DNA of 42,334 nucleotides from Cruorifilaria tuberocauda (taxonomy: Eukaryota > Nematoda > Chromadorea > Rhabditida > Onchocercidae), in contig JABVXU010000291.1 in NCBI GenBank assembly GCA_013365365.1, positions 27,501 to 69,834 on the forward strand, given 5' to 3'. Made by a program: the position numbers and the translations under genes. The notes under the pieces are model-generated. The model did not search any database and was not told where the DNA came from. It worked only from the letters and a program-made list of their open reading frames with translations. Numbering within the stretch: position 1 is the first letter of the stretch; every line of letters begins with the position of its first letter. Of the stretch, positions 22,156 to 35,680 are shown piece by piece.

Positions 22156-25100
22156 TTATCGTAAATAACAAGGAATGAAGATCAAAAGACCAGCTTCACC
22201 ACCACAAATTGCCAATTGGCCAGATGGCTCACTTACGGCTAATCGATTTAGTGATTCCGTACGAAGATCCAAGCTGAACTGTGATATGGCAGTTTTACCA
22301 ATCTAAAAAGAAAGAACTTGATATTCTACATTCGACTAGAGAATAAAACTAAATGATAGCTACTTTTTATAAAATTTAAAATTTTAATCACTTTGGACCG
22401 TCCTATACAACCGAGATCAAATGGATTTTTTGAAATAATTTCTATTATCTCAATTTTATAACGCGTTCATGTAATAAACTATACTTTGATATCTTCAAAA
22501 CAGAATTCGAGATGCGACTTTTCAGCACACAATTGTAAATTTGTCTGAGGTGGAGGAAATCTCGGTTCATTCTTACATTCGTTATCATCATCGGCATCGA
22601 TTCCCTCATTTAAAGGTGATTCAACGGTCTATAATTTTGTTAAGCTGTCAAACTTAAATCGCACTAAGTCTTTTGAAAATGAAAAAACTAATTAATCATG
22701 CTACACTAAGCAAAACGACCGAACTCAAAATTAACTCAAAATTTGAACTTTTTTGTGAAAAATTTCTTTTCTATGGCAAAATATATAATGCAGCCCTAAT
22801 ATTTACAAAAAACTATAAAATATTTCCTCTTCTATAACATTTTACAATGATAAATCTTTTCTAAGAGATTTAAATTCGGACTTACCATAGAAAGAAAGCA
22901 TTATCAAAAATTTCTCTTTAAATTACTTTAAAACATACCTTCTCCAATATTACTTCTTCAGACTTCCTTACTAATGTTAGAACCACCCGGCATGCACTAA
23001 ATAAAAAATCTCTCTCAGATCCAACAGCGGCCAAACGCCCATTTAGAGAAATTTGAAGACGGCCATCCGCCCCAGCTGATATCACTGCACCCGTCTTCGG
23101 ACATATACACATATCCCAAAGTTGTATTTCATGCCTGAATTCCAAAGAAGGAAATTTAAATTTGAATAGCAAATGATAGATTATCAGGAATGCATCGTTT
23201 TATTTCACTAATAAGAGAAAGTTTAATAGCAGTTTTTCTTTTGCAACTGAAGTTCAATTTTTAGTGTTATCGAATAAGAAACAATGGACGACAAACTTAC
23301 TAATGAATTCATCTTAACTCGTTTAACAAATACAAACCTATTAGCCAATGGAACCACGAAGAAATCCCCTTTTGATGAGCCTAATACAACATAGCATGTC
23401 CCGCAAGTTAAATGTGCGCCACTAAGAGTAAAATCCTGCTGATAACTAAATATACCATTGAAAAGTCCTTCTCGTGAATAAACCTATAATTAGCATATCC
23501 AGAAAGAATCCTTCAAAATAATTTATATTTCAAATTAAAATAAAAAATTCGTGAAGACATAAATTGAAGAAAATATATACCTGCATTCCGGCCGTTCTTT
23601 GAGCACTTTCCTCAATTACAAATGTAAGCGTAGTCAAATCATATATTCTAATCAATTTTTCTCGGAATGATACAGCTACTGGAATAAAATATCAGTAATC
23701 TACCTCGCAAAATAAATACGGCGAAATATTTGATCCCAATCATAAGTCTCTCATAGTAATACATGAAACCTATGTTCTACATGAAGAAAAAAAGAAAAAT
23801 TCGAAAAAACAAATTTCGTTAGCATTCTTTAAAATTCTGAAAATAAAAAATCAGGAAAAACGAAACGCCATCTCTAGCAATTCGAATTTGGAAAGTTTCT
23901 TTAGAAAACTTACTTTGTTCCAATCCACAGAATGCAATATTCAAAGGAGGAGATAGCCATTCAGCACTATGTATGATTTTTGTAGATGTCGTACTTTCAT
24001 CCAGATCCCATATTAATACATGACCTTTGATGTTTTTTTGATTATAATTCTTTAACTTGTCTATCCATTAATTCATGTATCCGCTATATTTAACTATTTA
24101 TTTAGATTTCATCATCCTTCTATTTTATCCTACCAAATCTAAAGAGCTGCTTCTAAGTATACTTATAGTTTATGAAAATACACAGCATTTTATGAGATAT
24201 ACCTGATGCAGAAACAGCTGCTAATTTGCTAGAGCCACCTTTTTCACTCCATGCAATTGAAATTGTCGGTGCATTATTACAGCATTCTGGACAACAAAGA
24301 ACCAAATCAGGTTCAGAGCAACGATATACTAGTTGATCACTATCATTAGTTGAAGGAATTGGTATGTCACTTCGTATTCTAAAATTCAGTAATTAAATTT
24401 ACATTTAGCAACAAATATATCTACAAGTAATCTCCTTAAGTTTGTTTTTCTTTTCACCCTCTAAATGTACTAGATATAATGAATAATTTGCAACTGCAAA
24501 TCCTGAATCAAAATTATTGTATTACTTACAGAATTAAGCTTACTGCCTGCGTCTATGTTGTGCTGTTACTGACAACATTTTCCTCAGTTTTCTTGTCCCC
24601 AAAAGTATTGTACCTAGCTTAAATGAAAATTCTGTACGACTTGAACAAACTGAATAAAAATTGGAATTGAAATTAAATAGAATTCGAATGTAATTGACAT
24701 TAAATCCCTCAAATTTCATCTCCATCTTTCATCTCCAACATAAGAAACAATTGTGATAAACAGTAAAGAAAAAGGATTTACTAACCCATAAAGTGAAATT
24801 GGACCATTCATACCACCAACAGCAAGAATACCAACAAAATTTGATAATTTGCTATCTTGTTTAACAGAATTCCGTAAAGATGGACACCACGCTGTGCAAA
24901 GTATTGCGTTATAGTTCACTTCCAGAAGAAACCATAAAGATGCAGAAATCCTTGAAAAAAAGTTAAAGACTGAATTCATAAAATTTTTTCCAAAATAAAA
25001 TTTCTAGATTATCAGCTACTTTCCTAGCAAATTACAATAACGCAATATACCTTTCCGGTTTGTTATCATAGAGCCAGAATTGAATATAATCAATGCTGCA

Positions 25101-28100
25101 ATTTTTCCGATTTTTTAAAACCAAATATTCTTCATCAGTAAAAACTGTGACAGCTACGCATTCACGTCCTGAATTTTTTAAAGGAAAAATTGAGAACATA
25201 TATGGAAAGCCACAAAGCAATGAAAAAAACTTTCGTTTAAGATTAAATCGATATGCGTAGTAAACATGACAGCAGTTAACGTTTCCAAAATTCCCGTACC
25301 TGAGTGCTTATATTTTGTTAAACTTGTGCCAATTACTTTATAGTTACCATGCTTTTCATCACTTCAATTAAGTCAAACTAAACGGTTTGAAAATATATTT
25401 CAGCAGCTAATATCATCAAATAAAAAACTTATAAAAGAATAAATTTCTACTTCCGCAACAACTAACCGTCTTCCAGTTTCCGTGGACAACTTTCAATCGT
25501 TGATATTGGACCTCCGCAATATGCAATGCAACCAATTTCATGTACATCATTTTCATTTAATGTAAAATTTCTGAAATTACTCATATCCAAATAAAGTTTG
25601 AAAAAATGAAATTCCAATTATAAAAGATAGAAGAAAAAAGAGATAGAAGATATTCATCTTTCACTTTACAGCTGCTAAATTTGGCGACGATTTTTTCATT
25701 ACAAAGAAAAGGAAACTTGTTAAACGCTTTCAAATAAATAATATATGGTAATGAAAAGCAAAATTAAACTGTCAGCATTCCAAACTATTTACCACGCTCG
25801 AATGATGTACTTAAAAAAGGCAGACAGAAAGGAAGGGTTGAATTATCAAAAAATCAGAACATTCAAATCATTCAGTTTCCTTGCATTGATAAGAAACATA
25901 TATTAGGCAAACAGAAGAGCAACATCTTTAATCATAGACTTTGTTTCGCAAGCTATTTGGGTAGACAGTATAAAAACCAGTTGAATTCGAAATAAAATCG
26001 TCATTATTAACTTACATTTTTTTCGTTTTGTAGTGCAAAGGTTTGGGTACAAAAACTGGCAGTCTTTGTTTGCCATCAACTATCCGATCCTTTTGAACAA
26101 CTTTTGCATTTCCACTTTGGACTTTATCCGATGATCCTTGCTGCCATTTACTGCTATTGACAGAGGGAAGTATTACAGGAATGGAGCGCTTATCAAGCAT
26201 AATATTTAAATCTTCACTGCAATTTGAAAAAAGATTTTAAAATCTAAAATTTGAAAGCTTTCCATTTAAAATATTGGAATAGAATGAAAATATAGAAGAC
26301 AAACTTGAAATCACAAGGTGCAATGCGTTTGAAATTATTTGGATGACGCTCAAATTGAATAAGGAGATGACAAAGAGATTCTTTTTCTCTCCGTATCCTA
26401 AGTAACTCGTTGGCTCGATCAATTGTTTCTTGATATTGCGTTAATTCACGTGGTGTTGGAGCATTTGCTGAAAATTTTTGATTACTTATCGTAAAATTTA
26501 GTTGTCACCTAAACATATCATTTTTTTGAGTTGGATTTGACAGTTAAATACTTCAAAATAACTTGCTTTCAAGAAAGATAGACTGAACAAATACGACGAA
26601 GTACCATAGTTAGATACAAAATTTTTATGACTACAAACAGTTGTGGATGAAAAAGATTTAAATTCAAAAGGAGTCAAATGAAAAAAGATTCTGATATTTA
26701 TTTGGGTAGATTTGCTGATTTCCAATATGCCAAATTCGAATTTTTAACAATCTAATTTAAAGAATTTAGTCCATAAAAATTTTAATATTTACCACTATTT
26801 AAAAAAAGCAAATTCCAGGAAGGTTTAAAAAGTTTTTTTCATTTGAAATGATGACCAGAATATAGAGAATATTTGAATATGTGAAATGCATTTAATTTTA
26901 GCAGTGAAAATTAGCAGCACCAATTCCATAGTAATTAACATGATTCCAATTTTACATACCTTCAAGATTTACACTTTTAAACTTGAATCGTTTAACTCCA
27001 TCGGCCACTTTTATACGTGAACTTTTTTCCGGCAAATATCCTTGTGCTATTGATGCCACTTTCTGCTTACCAGATTTCCTGTTCTATAATTAATGAATGA
27101 ATATAGTAGAAAAGAAAGATATTAAGTTGAAGAAAGCACAAAACAAGAAGCTTGATTTACATAATCGCTTATATGCTGAATAAACGACGTATGGTAACAA
27201 ATCTGCAACTTTATAATCCTCTTCTGAAGATGTAAATCACTGTTAAGAATATTACTCAATCATTTAATAATATTCCTTTATCAAATATTACCAGAAAACG
27301 CTGTATTGTGGTAGATTTCGAGCAATAAAAATAAAATTTCTACAGGAGTTAGTTTTTTATCTATAATAAAAAAAATTCCTAAGCAAAGTTTAGACAAATT
27401 ATTCTTTATAAGCATACTTTTCCAAATTTCCTTGAAATATCTGCATCCAATTCATCAATTTCTGAATCCTCAGAGTATGATTCATCATTTGATCTAAAAA
27501 TCTCCCATACAATCTAATATAACAAAGAGAAAAATGGAGAACTTCTGATCCATCCTTCAGAGATAGAGATTTTAACAACCTTTCTCCTTTCGCTCTTGTT
27601 TTCGTATTTTCACATAAGGGTAAATGTTTACGGCCATCTGCTGCTGTAGCTGTAAGCCCGCATTTCCAACATTTCCACGGTAATTGGTCCTACAAAATTA
27701 ATGAAATCCAAAAATTTGATCAGTTTCTACTAAATTTAAACACTTTTTTTTTCCTTTGCATGGAGTCAGTTTATTTTATCCGACAAGTTGTTTAAATTTA
27801 AAATTATATATTTTCAAAAAATCGAACATTCCTGTGGCATATTTAAAATCAATACATCTGGAACCAAATTTTAATCATGAAAATCTTTAAGACATTTTAT
27901 ACAGAGTTCCATAAATTAAAAAAGTACCTTATCTTGACCACATCTTTCAAGATGATATGACAGTGCATAGCGATGTCCATATTTTTGTGTACAGTTCAAT
28001 GTCTCGATATTCAAACATGGCAAAACTTCCAATGCATTCATTGAAACACGTAATATTTTCGCCTTTGTAACTTTATCAAGTGCTCGAAACGTATCAGCCT

Positions 28101-30064
28101 TACCCTGTCATCAAAAAATATTACAATGTTCAATAATGATATAAAGCTTTCAGATATTGAATAAGAGTCAATTTTACCAGGTCATTTAAAATCTAATTTA
28201 ATACGACATTATCTTAATTTTTGAAAAAATCATACTTTTAAAAATTTCATTTTTTTTTTAAAATATAATCCAATAACTCACAATATATTTGAAATATTCT
28301 GGCAATTTTAGGCATTTATCTACATGATTAACAATATCTTCCATAGTCTTCAAAGCTTTTGTACATTTTTCATTTAGACATTTCACTGTGCCATCAATAC
28401 TTTCCGCAAATGCTCGAGCTATAAGTTGTTCCTTTTCTGTTTTTGATAATACAGCCCAACTGGTTCTGTGACCCTGAAAATTAGTTTCAAACTGTAGATG
28501 AACCTTGAATTAAAATGAATTTTGAAATGCTTGTAACCCAAGAAAATTTTACCATGAACCCATCCTTTATCTATTTATAATTGCCGATTCCACTGCATTA
28601 TAGTTTCCAGTTGTGAATGTATCTCTCTTTCCATGAGAAAGATAAAAGTTCAATACTTGGAAAATTTTGCAGAAATTAAGCCAATTATCTATTCACACTT
28701 CTAATAAAATTTCCCACTTCTAATAAATGATATTCTTCTACAAATGATATTCTTATTATATCGTTTCGATGCAAAAGAAAATTTGTCTTGATTTAGACCT
28801 TGATCATTTTTAATCATAATGCATTCTTTTTGCACGAATCAAATTAAATGAAGCGAGTCCGCTTTTGCAACTATTCGAACACCATTATTTTGGGAATTGT
28901 ATTTAAACTTTTGCTCTTTTATTCCCTCTAACCTCTACTCCCTTTAACTCTTTTATTATACTTTTATTAAGTTACTATGTATCTCTGAAGAAGTTTGTAT
29001 AGAATAAAGAAGTAAAGAAAAGTCTGCAGAGAATAAATATAAACAAATAAGAATTAAAATCTCGAGCAACCTAGGAAAAACATCTTAATCGTCTTAATCG
29101 AAATGCTCCATACGTAAAATGTAACAATACTTGAAGCAATCTATGTTCTTACTCGATAAGCAGCATATTCAGCATATTTCTCCGGCAGGCGTCTTCGGGT
29201 TCGTTTCTAAAACCAATATTACCGCTCAATTATGTCCAATATTATGCAGAAGTTGGATTATAATTTATATTTAATAATTACCGATTTTTTCTTTCTCCCA
29301 AACGTTCTCAAATTCTTAAGATATTTAGTCAGAGAAGAAATTCTTCCTGTCTCTTCCTGTGCAAATAAAATTATTATTAATCTGAAAAATTTTACTGATT
29401 AAAAATATTACATTAAAAGATTTTGAAGATGGAACGGTGGCAACATTTTCCGCTTCATCAAATGATTGACTATCTTCCGATTTCTTACATCTTAAATGAT
29501 CATCTTTTTCATCTTCGGTGTCAGCCATAGTAACTGAGAGGTTCTGAAAAATAAATTAACAATTCTTAAAAAGCGAGCGATGATTAAATATTGTACTTGT
29601 TCAAGCCAATCAAAAAGCGCCTGTTAATAAGATTTAAAATATTTTTGAAAAAGTAGCTCCGATTTTTGAAAAATTTCTGGAATAAGCACCATAAGATTTC
29701 AATCATCTTTTCACACCAAATAAGAATTAATGCAAATGCGACTTCTTGTGAATTCTGGGAATTCTTAAAATTTGAGGTCGTCTCAAAACATCAAAGAACA
29801 GTGTGATATGGAAATACAAAATGTTCAACTAGACTTTGAAAAATACTATTTTTTTTCAGAATTTCAAAAATAAACCAATGGAATTAGAGAGATTAAATTC
29901 ATTAATAAAACCTGCTCCTCTCGCTCTTTCTCATTTTTGTCATTTTTTCGGGTTGATCTCTTGATAGCATTCCGTGTTCTAATGTTGTAATTATTCGAGT
30001 TATTCGATACTGCCTTGGATTTGCCGCCACCCTTTTTCTTTGAACTCTTTGAATTCTTTTTCAT
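22156..30064 (-). CDS. GTF3C2: Three-zinc-finger WD-repeat protein resembling TFIIIC subunit 2 (TFIIIC110)
   Basis: A 21-exon model keeps frame throughout and gives 953 residues. Exons: 30064-29912, 29543-29412, 29356-29282, 29206-29153, 28473-28282, 28104-27928, 27689-27580, 27493-27418, 27083-26960, 26467-26305, 26216-26016, 25570-25467, 25168-25051, 24950-24786, 24378-24203, 24024-23914, 23678-23581, 23483-23338, 23134-22939, 22628-22485, 22302-22156 (stop TAA). The N-terminus is basic (KKNSKSSKKKGGGKSK). Three C2HC modules follow: C170-X4-C175-X12-H188-X3-C192; C232-X7-C240-X12-H253-X3-C257; C268-X2-C271-X11-H283-X3-C287. The C-terminal half has WD blades (HVLIWDLD about 675-682; LIRIYDL; IQLWDM). 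Blocks such as WCPS...GILAVGGMNGPISLYG and LAICGGEAGLLIF resemble human GTF3C2, a B-box-binding Pol III factor subunit. Orthology is inferred by eye; another WD-repeat nuclear protein is possible. Splice boundaries are secure, the function moderately so. Confidence 0.8.
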
Positions 30065-30078
30065 CTAGAAAAAAATTT
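30065..30078 (-). promoter_or_regulatory. Splice acceptor abutting the start codon (candidate spliced-leader site)
   Basis: On the minus strand the ATG at 30064 is directly preceded by a run of T then CTAG, a standard nematode 3' splice site with zero 5'UTR. It could accept a trans-spliced leader or be the 3' end of an intron in the 5'UTR. The sequence cannot distinguish these. Confidence 0.5.
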
Positions 30079-30736
30079 TCATCTTGTGGAGAGAAATAAA
30101 ATTGAAATTAAAAGTCATTGGAAAATGTAAATTGATAAAACAAAAAATTGCTGCGAAGGATTTATCTAGAAAAATTGATAATACATAAAATTATTATACA
30201 CTGATCATGATAATACAAATCATTCATATCTGCACAAAAAAATTTAATTAGATTTTTTATTTTCATTGATAAAATAAATTATTCGTACTGTTAATGCTAA
30301 TACAGTGAAATACGCTTCTTTTCTTCGCTGATAATTTAAATTCAAAAAGTATTTTCTCACAATTTGATATTCCATTTTAATTCACTAAAAAAAAATGAAA
30401 ATACAAAAAATGGTAAACTAATAGAATTTGCGAAAAAAAAATGAACCCGTGATTGATCGGTCATTCGAATTAAAATAAATTCAACTTCAACTAATCATTT
30501 TGTTTATGGAATAATTCAGGAAGAAGCTAGTAATTTGGGTTTCTTTAATTTAATATTAAATGAAGAAACAGATTACAGTAATAAGAGTGAATTATCAATG
30601 GAAAGCAAAATTGGCAAACGTAATAACAAAATTGAAAAATTAGTAAACATATTATCAAAAGACTGAAAACTGATAGATGAGCGAAACGGCAAAAGAATCG
30701 AGAATAATACACCCCGGAATCGATCCTACATCTTAT

Positions 30737-30780
30737 TACTGATATGCACTAATTACAGTATCCTAGAAAGCGTTCTAGGA
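30737..30780. other. Two adjacent inverted repeats in the divergent promoter region
   Basis: TCCTAGAA-AGCG-TTCTAGGA (30761-30780) is a perfect 8-bp stem with a 4-base loop. Immediately before it TACTG (30737-30741) pairs with CAGTA (30756-30760) around a 14-base loop. The patch is less AT-rich than the flanks. It could be a protein-binding palindrome or part of a small structured RNA; no family recognised. Confidence 0.45.
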
Positions 30781-31468
30781 TTTAGTACGTAAGAAAAAGC
30801 TCAATAGCGAATAAATTGAAATTAATTGCAATCGTACTACTTAATAAATTATTTCAATTTTTAATTTAATTAATGAATTATTTCAAATTTTTTCCTTTGT
30901 TTTATCATTATTTTTTATTTGTCGCTATTCTGTTATTATTGATATTTAATTTCTATTTTGATATTTAACTGATATTTAATTTCAAATTTTTTGAAATATG
31001 AAATTTTTGGAATTTTCATTAATTTTCTTTTTTTGTAATAGATTGAAATAATTAAGAAAGATTTTTCTATCATCATACTTTCTCAGAAATTTTCATCATT
31101 TTTCTCCGAAAAAAAAAAAGTAAAATGTAAAAAAAAAGAAGCAAATAGCAATTTCAACATTTAAATTTAAAATGATTTGTTAAATTTGCTAAAAATTAAT
31201 TTCGTTAATTTTGTTTATAAAAATTAAATTATATTTTTTTCAAGTAATTAATTAAAATAATTAATCGTTAAAATTATTATTTGAATAAATAGGAGCTTCA
31301 TATGCAATATTTACCTTATTATATTCATACAGTTCTATTTTGGGTTGTACAGATGAGGTACGATTCATGAATGTTTAATAGAAGAGATGAATTTAGGTCA
31401 ACGAATGACACCTTTCCCTTGATCCGATGATGAAAAATTCTCTTCGCTTCCATTGTAATAACACAAAA

Positions 31469-34400
31469 ATGCTTCTTCATATTTTCATCATTCTATTTCT
31501 ACGTTTGCTTAAATTTACCTATACAGGTAAATTCTTTACTTATTAGAATAAATTATTTTCGTTATTTAAATATTTTTATCCTTATTCATATTACTATATG
31601 TGTTTGAAATTAAACGAACTATTTGTTACTTAAATACTAAAAATATTAAATTAATAAATCACGCTATACTAAATACTAAATATTAAATTAATGAAATATA
31701 TAAAATTAAATGAATTATTTTCATTAGTTAAATTTATTAATATTACTGTGAAATTAATAAATTACTTAATACTAAATACTAAATTAATAGAGTATATAAA
31801 ATTATATGAATTATATTGTTATTTAAATACTAAATTCTTTTCGTAACTTAAATATATAATACTAAATTGATGAGATACGGATATTTAAGATGAAATTAAT
31901 GAATTGCATGATATTAAATGAATTATTTCAGTATTTAATATTAAATTAATGCAGTACACATTAAGCTAACTAATATCCGTAATCGATAATAATTGTTTAC
32001 TTTCATAATTCTTTTGTGATCTTTGATTTATATAGGTTATCAAATTTATCGATAATTAGATAAATCACAGGAAATGAGTGTTGCGGCATATATTGGCTAA
32101 CTTATATAATTCAATCAAATTATTCGCATCACTGATAAGAAAAAGAAGTAAAGTAAATTAAATAAGAATTTGATAAAAAGTTTGAATGATAGAAATATTT
32201 CCTAATCGTTGAAATGATCATGTTATCACGCATGAAATTATCTCAAAAATAAGTAATGAATATCAAAAGCTTACATTGACGGAAAGTTTTGTTTAAAACA
32301 TACTGCTATTTCGCATTCCATTTTATTTTCCGGAAATCATTACAGATCAATTAATCATTTCCGGTAGTTTGCATTATCAATAAATATGATCGATAATGAA
32401 TGATCGAACTATTACTAAAATTTACTAATGAAAACACAATTAAGACATTTAATGTAAAAAGTATGTGTTCACTTAAAATTAATTAAGTAAATTATTATAA
32501 TCCCAAAAAAAAAGTGCTAATAACATAAAGTTTTACAGTTTCAAACTTAATATTTTCAATAATCATCATTAAAAACCTTTCAATTGATTAAAAGAAATAC
32601 GGGTAAAAATTTGATGGTAGAAATATTTCAGCTAAATATCTTGGTGGTATACCGGTACCCGGTCGTTCCGTACCACCTATAAGAATTTTTGAACTTTATG
32701 CAAAATCTTGCATACCAAATGATCGAACATCAGCGATCACTGAACAACTGAGTAATGTTAGTTAATTATACAATTTTTCCTATCATTTTAATTACTCCGT
32801 TTCACTTAACAAATTGTTTATTTCAATTGTTTACTTGTTTACACGAAATATTTACTTGTTTATTGTTTATTTGAAAATATTAGAAAAGATCGCTATATTT
32901 TTTTTATCGAGTTATACCATGGAAAATGCTCATAGTGTAAGAGTTTTCTTTTTTGTGATAGTGAGAAATTAAAACTTTAAATTAAAATTATCAGATAATA
33001 TCTGATAATTGATTGTTATTGTTTTGAAGTTATTACAAAAAATAGATGCAAACGATATTGCGAGTGATTTGTATAACTCATTATACATGGCTATTGGCGA
33101 TATCAATGTTGCCAAATTAATGGGTAAATGGTTTGTGGTAAGTAAATTCACTTAAAAGTTTTATTATGATTTAATATTTTTTAATTCCATGAGTTACTTT
33201 TACCTACTAACTCTTGTTATTTAAAAAAAAAAGAATTATTAAAAAAAATTTTGATTTATAGGTAGTTGACACACCAAGCATTCATCATGAATACTGTCCA
33301 ATATTTTATTGTAAGTTTTATTGTAAGTTTACTGTAAGATTTTTTTTTGTATGATTTGCTTTTCTTAATTTTCTTAATTTAATTAATTTTAATTAAATAG
33401 TTTATTTTTAATTAAATGTTTTTGATTAATTAATTTTAATTAAATAGTTTAATTAAATACTTTAATTATCTGATTAAAGCATTTTTTATAATCTTTTTTT
33501 TTCATTTTTCATTAATATTAATAATTCAGTTGAATTATTGGATAAAACACCGTACACGGCAATATTTACGGTACGACAGTATTCACGAAATACAGAAAAG
33601 ATTAAAATTTTGGAAGGATATGGACGAAAAATTGGACCAGATCCTGCGGAATTACTTATTTATAGTGGTCATCCAGCTGATCCATGTCCATGTAAGTATT
33701 ATAAATAATTACTCCATGTCCACGTCAGAAACGTGAGTTTTAAGTAAACGTAAATATCTATTATTAATAAACAAAATGGAATAGTAATTAAGTCTAAAAT
33801 TCCTTTAATTTAGGCATATGATTAAGTAATTATGCTAAATGCTTTCCATTCAATTTTGAGATGGCGGAAATGTCTAATATGTGAGCGGAAAATGCAAGCG
33901 CAAATATCTCTAATGTATTATAAATAATAGTAATAGAAGATTTATTATAGTGTTATTTATATCCTAAAGTAATGAGTGCAGGCTAAAACTGATATGAAAA
34001 TAACAGTGAAATTATCAGTGCATGACGAAAATACATGACGTGTTCACGTTAAGCGACGTGTTCACTTTAAGCGTTTTCCGTGCATGTATATATTACTTTA
34101 TTGAATATAAAAGTTATACTTAGTTACTCTCAAGTTGCATGCTTGTTTAAAAATTTTTTTTCAATTTTGTTAAATTTCGTTTTTAATTTTATTCTTAAAT
34201 TAATTTGAATTTGAATTATTTTTAATCGCAGAAATATCTATCACTTTTCCAAAATTTATTAAATTTTTTTTTTGATTAATTTTTTTAAAAGTATTACCAC
34301 AATTCTTCAGATTCAATAGTTCGTAGTGGACCAATTAATGCTAACGATCAGTATGATTATATCATTTTAATTCAACCACTCAAATATCCAATCATGGTCC

Positions 34401-35067
34401 TTGCACGTGATCCCATTGATTTCGATAAGAAATATAAGGAAACGGTTGGTAATTAAATTAATTAATCTGAATAATGATTACAGCTAATAATAAGTATTGC
34501 TATATTCATTTTGTTATCAACAATGTATTTAAAAAAAATAATCAATTAAAATCGATAATCGTGGTAAAATAATGAAATATGATTAATGAATTTACAATAT
34601 GATAATTTATAAATTATAAATTAGAGAAAGGAACCGAAAAAACTTAAGTTAAATTAAAAGTAGAATTGGGAAAATAATAACAAAATAAATTTATTATATA
34701 TAAAGTTGAAAAAAAAATAATTAAATAATATTAGGTAATATTTACAATAAGATAAATTGTCAATCAAATTTTGTTCATTTATTCCAATTTTTGTTTTTAA
34801 TTAATTTACAATAAGAATAATTAATTTACAATTTATATGATGATATTATCTGGAATTTCAAAAAATAATTGTTATCAAAATATTATTTGCTTTTCAAATA
34901 AATATTTTTTAATTAAGAATAAAATTTCAGGTGATGAAATTCTTGGAAAAACAACAATTTTGGCATTCCACAATTTCACTCAAAAATACCACATTCTTTC
35001 TCAATACAACGGATTGTTTTCGAACAAATCAGTACAATATCGGAATTTAATTTATGTTACTAAGTGA
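31469..35067 (+). CDS. Secreted lipocalin-related protein
   Basis: Lipocalins are extracellular beta-barrel carriers of small hydrophobic ligands; nematode lipocalin-related (LPR-type) members act in the apical extracellular matrix and cuticle. Seven exons join in frame to 258 residues: 31469-31526, 32632-32756, 33030-33137, 33262-33310, 33530-33691, 34311-34448, 34931-35067 (stop TGA). The first ~18 residues (MLLHIFIILFLRLLKF) form a hydrophobic signal peptide. The hallmark GxW of lipocalins is G93-K-W95 in MGKWFVVVDTPS, followed by Cys109 in the next exon, a beta-rich middle (YTAIFTVRQYS; QYDYIILIQPL; PIMVLARDP) and a C-terminal amphipathic region. The start is the first ATG giving a signal peptide. 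Introns have good GTAAG/GTTAG donors. Family call is secure, the specific paralog is not assigned. Confidence 0.85.
31527..32631 (+). other. Lipocalin intron 1, AT-rich
   Basis: Long first intron after the signal-peptide exon. Contains diffuse AAATACTAAATTAATGA repeats between 31620 and 31960. No exon or RNA gene seen. Confidence 0.6.
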
Positions 35068-35121
35068 TTAATAGTAATATAAAGTAATTACTATTATCGT
35101 TGATTGTAGTCTCATGATTCG

Positions 35122-35176
35122 AATAAATAGTATGGTAATTTCAAATTTCTGAAATGTTAACAATGTAAAGAATAAA
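35122..35176 (+). terminator. Candidate poly(A) signals of the lipocalin gene
   Basis: AATAAA occurs at 35122-35127 and again at 35171-35176, 55 and 104 bases past the stop codon, suitable distances for a short nematode 3'UTR. In AT-rich DNA one such hexamer is expected by chance fairly often, so support is modest. Confidence 0.45.
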
Positions 35177-35419
35177 ATTGTCGTAATTATATTATTGTAT
35201 AATTTAATCATTTCGAATATTGCAATACTTTTCATGTATTCTAAATGTTGAAAATATAAAAAAAAAAGGAAGATCAAAATTTTTATAGTATAAAATATTA
35301 AAGTTAACGATTATTCTATATAAGATTAATTTCTTTTTTTCTGGAATTATTTTTAGTTAAGTGAACACATATGCTCTGTTCTATTTTAATTCATTATTTA
35401 ATTATTAATATCAAATCAC

Positions 35420-35420
35420 T

Positions 35421-35453
<33 letters not shown>

Positions 35454-35607
35454 ACCTCAATTTTTCCCGTTTTCTTCAAAAGAATTAATGATCAATTATT
35501 TATCATTGCACTATTTCTTTCAATTAACTCAATATATTTAAATGATTTGTAGTCATTGTTCAATACTTATTAATAACAAATAATTTCTCTCTCCCCTTTC
35601 CCTCTCA

Positions 35608-35638
<31 letters not shown>

Positions 35639-35680
35639 TTCCATTTTCTTCAAAAGAATTAATGATCATTTATTTATTCA
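35420..35680 (+). repeat. (CT)n tract duplicated with its flank, 174-bp offset
   Basis: CT runs at 35420-35455 and 35604-35632 are each followed by CAATTTTTYCC and TTCTTCAAAAGAATTAATGA. The flank match shows that a segment, not just the microsatellite, was duplicated. It lies between the lipocalin stop and osm-5 start. Confidence 0.85.

Larger units (their letters stand above)
30065..31468. other. Divergent 5' region of TFIIIC-like and lipocalin genes
   Basis: The two genes are transcribed away from each other from this 1.4-kb stretch, so it should hold both promoters. It is AT-rich and has the hairpin at 30761-30780. No clear TATA element or initiator can be picked out. Confidence 0.6.

Noticed and set aside
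30761..30780. Heat-shock element
   Set aside because: GAA and TTC are separated by four bases rather than the two required, so the HSE geometry is wrong.
30700..30800. tRNA gene
   Set aside because: A GGATCGATTCC-like T-loop echo is present on the minus strand but no acceptor, D-arm or anticodon stem can be formed.
33530..33736. 68-codon plus-strand frame as a separate gene
   Set aside because: It is lipocalin exon 5 read in the wrong frame; the correct frame gives FELLDKTPYTAIFTVRQYS.
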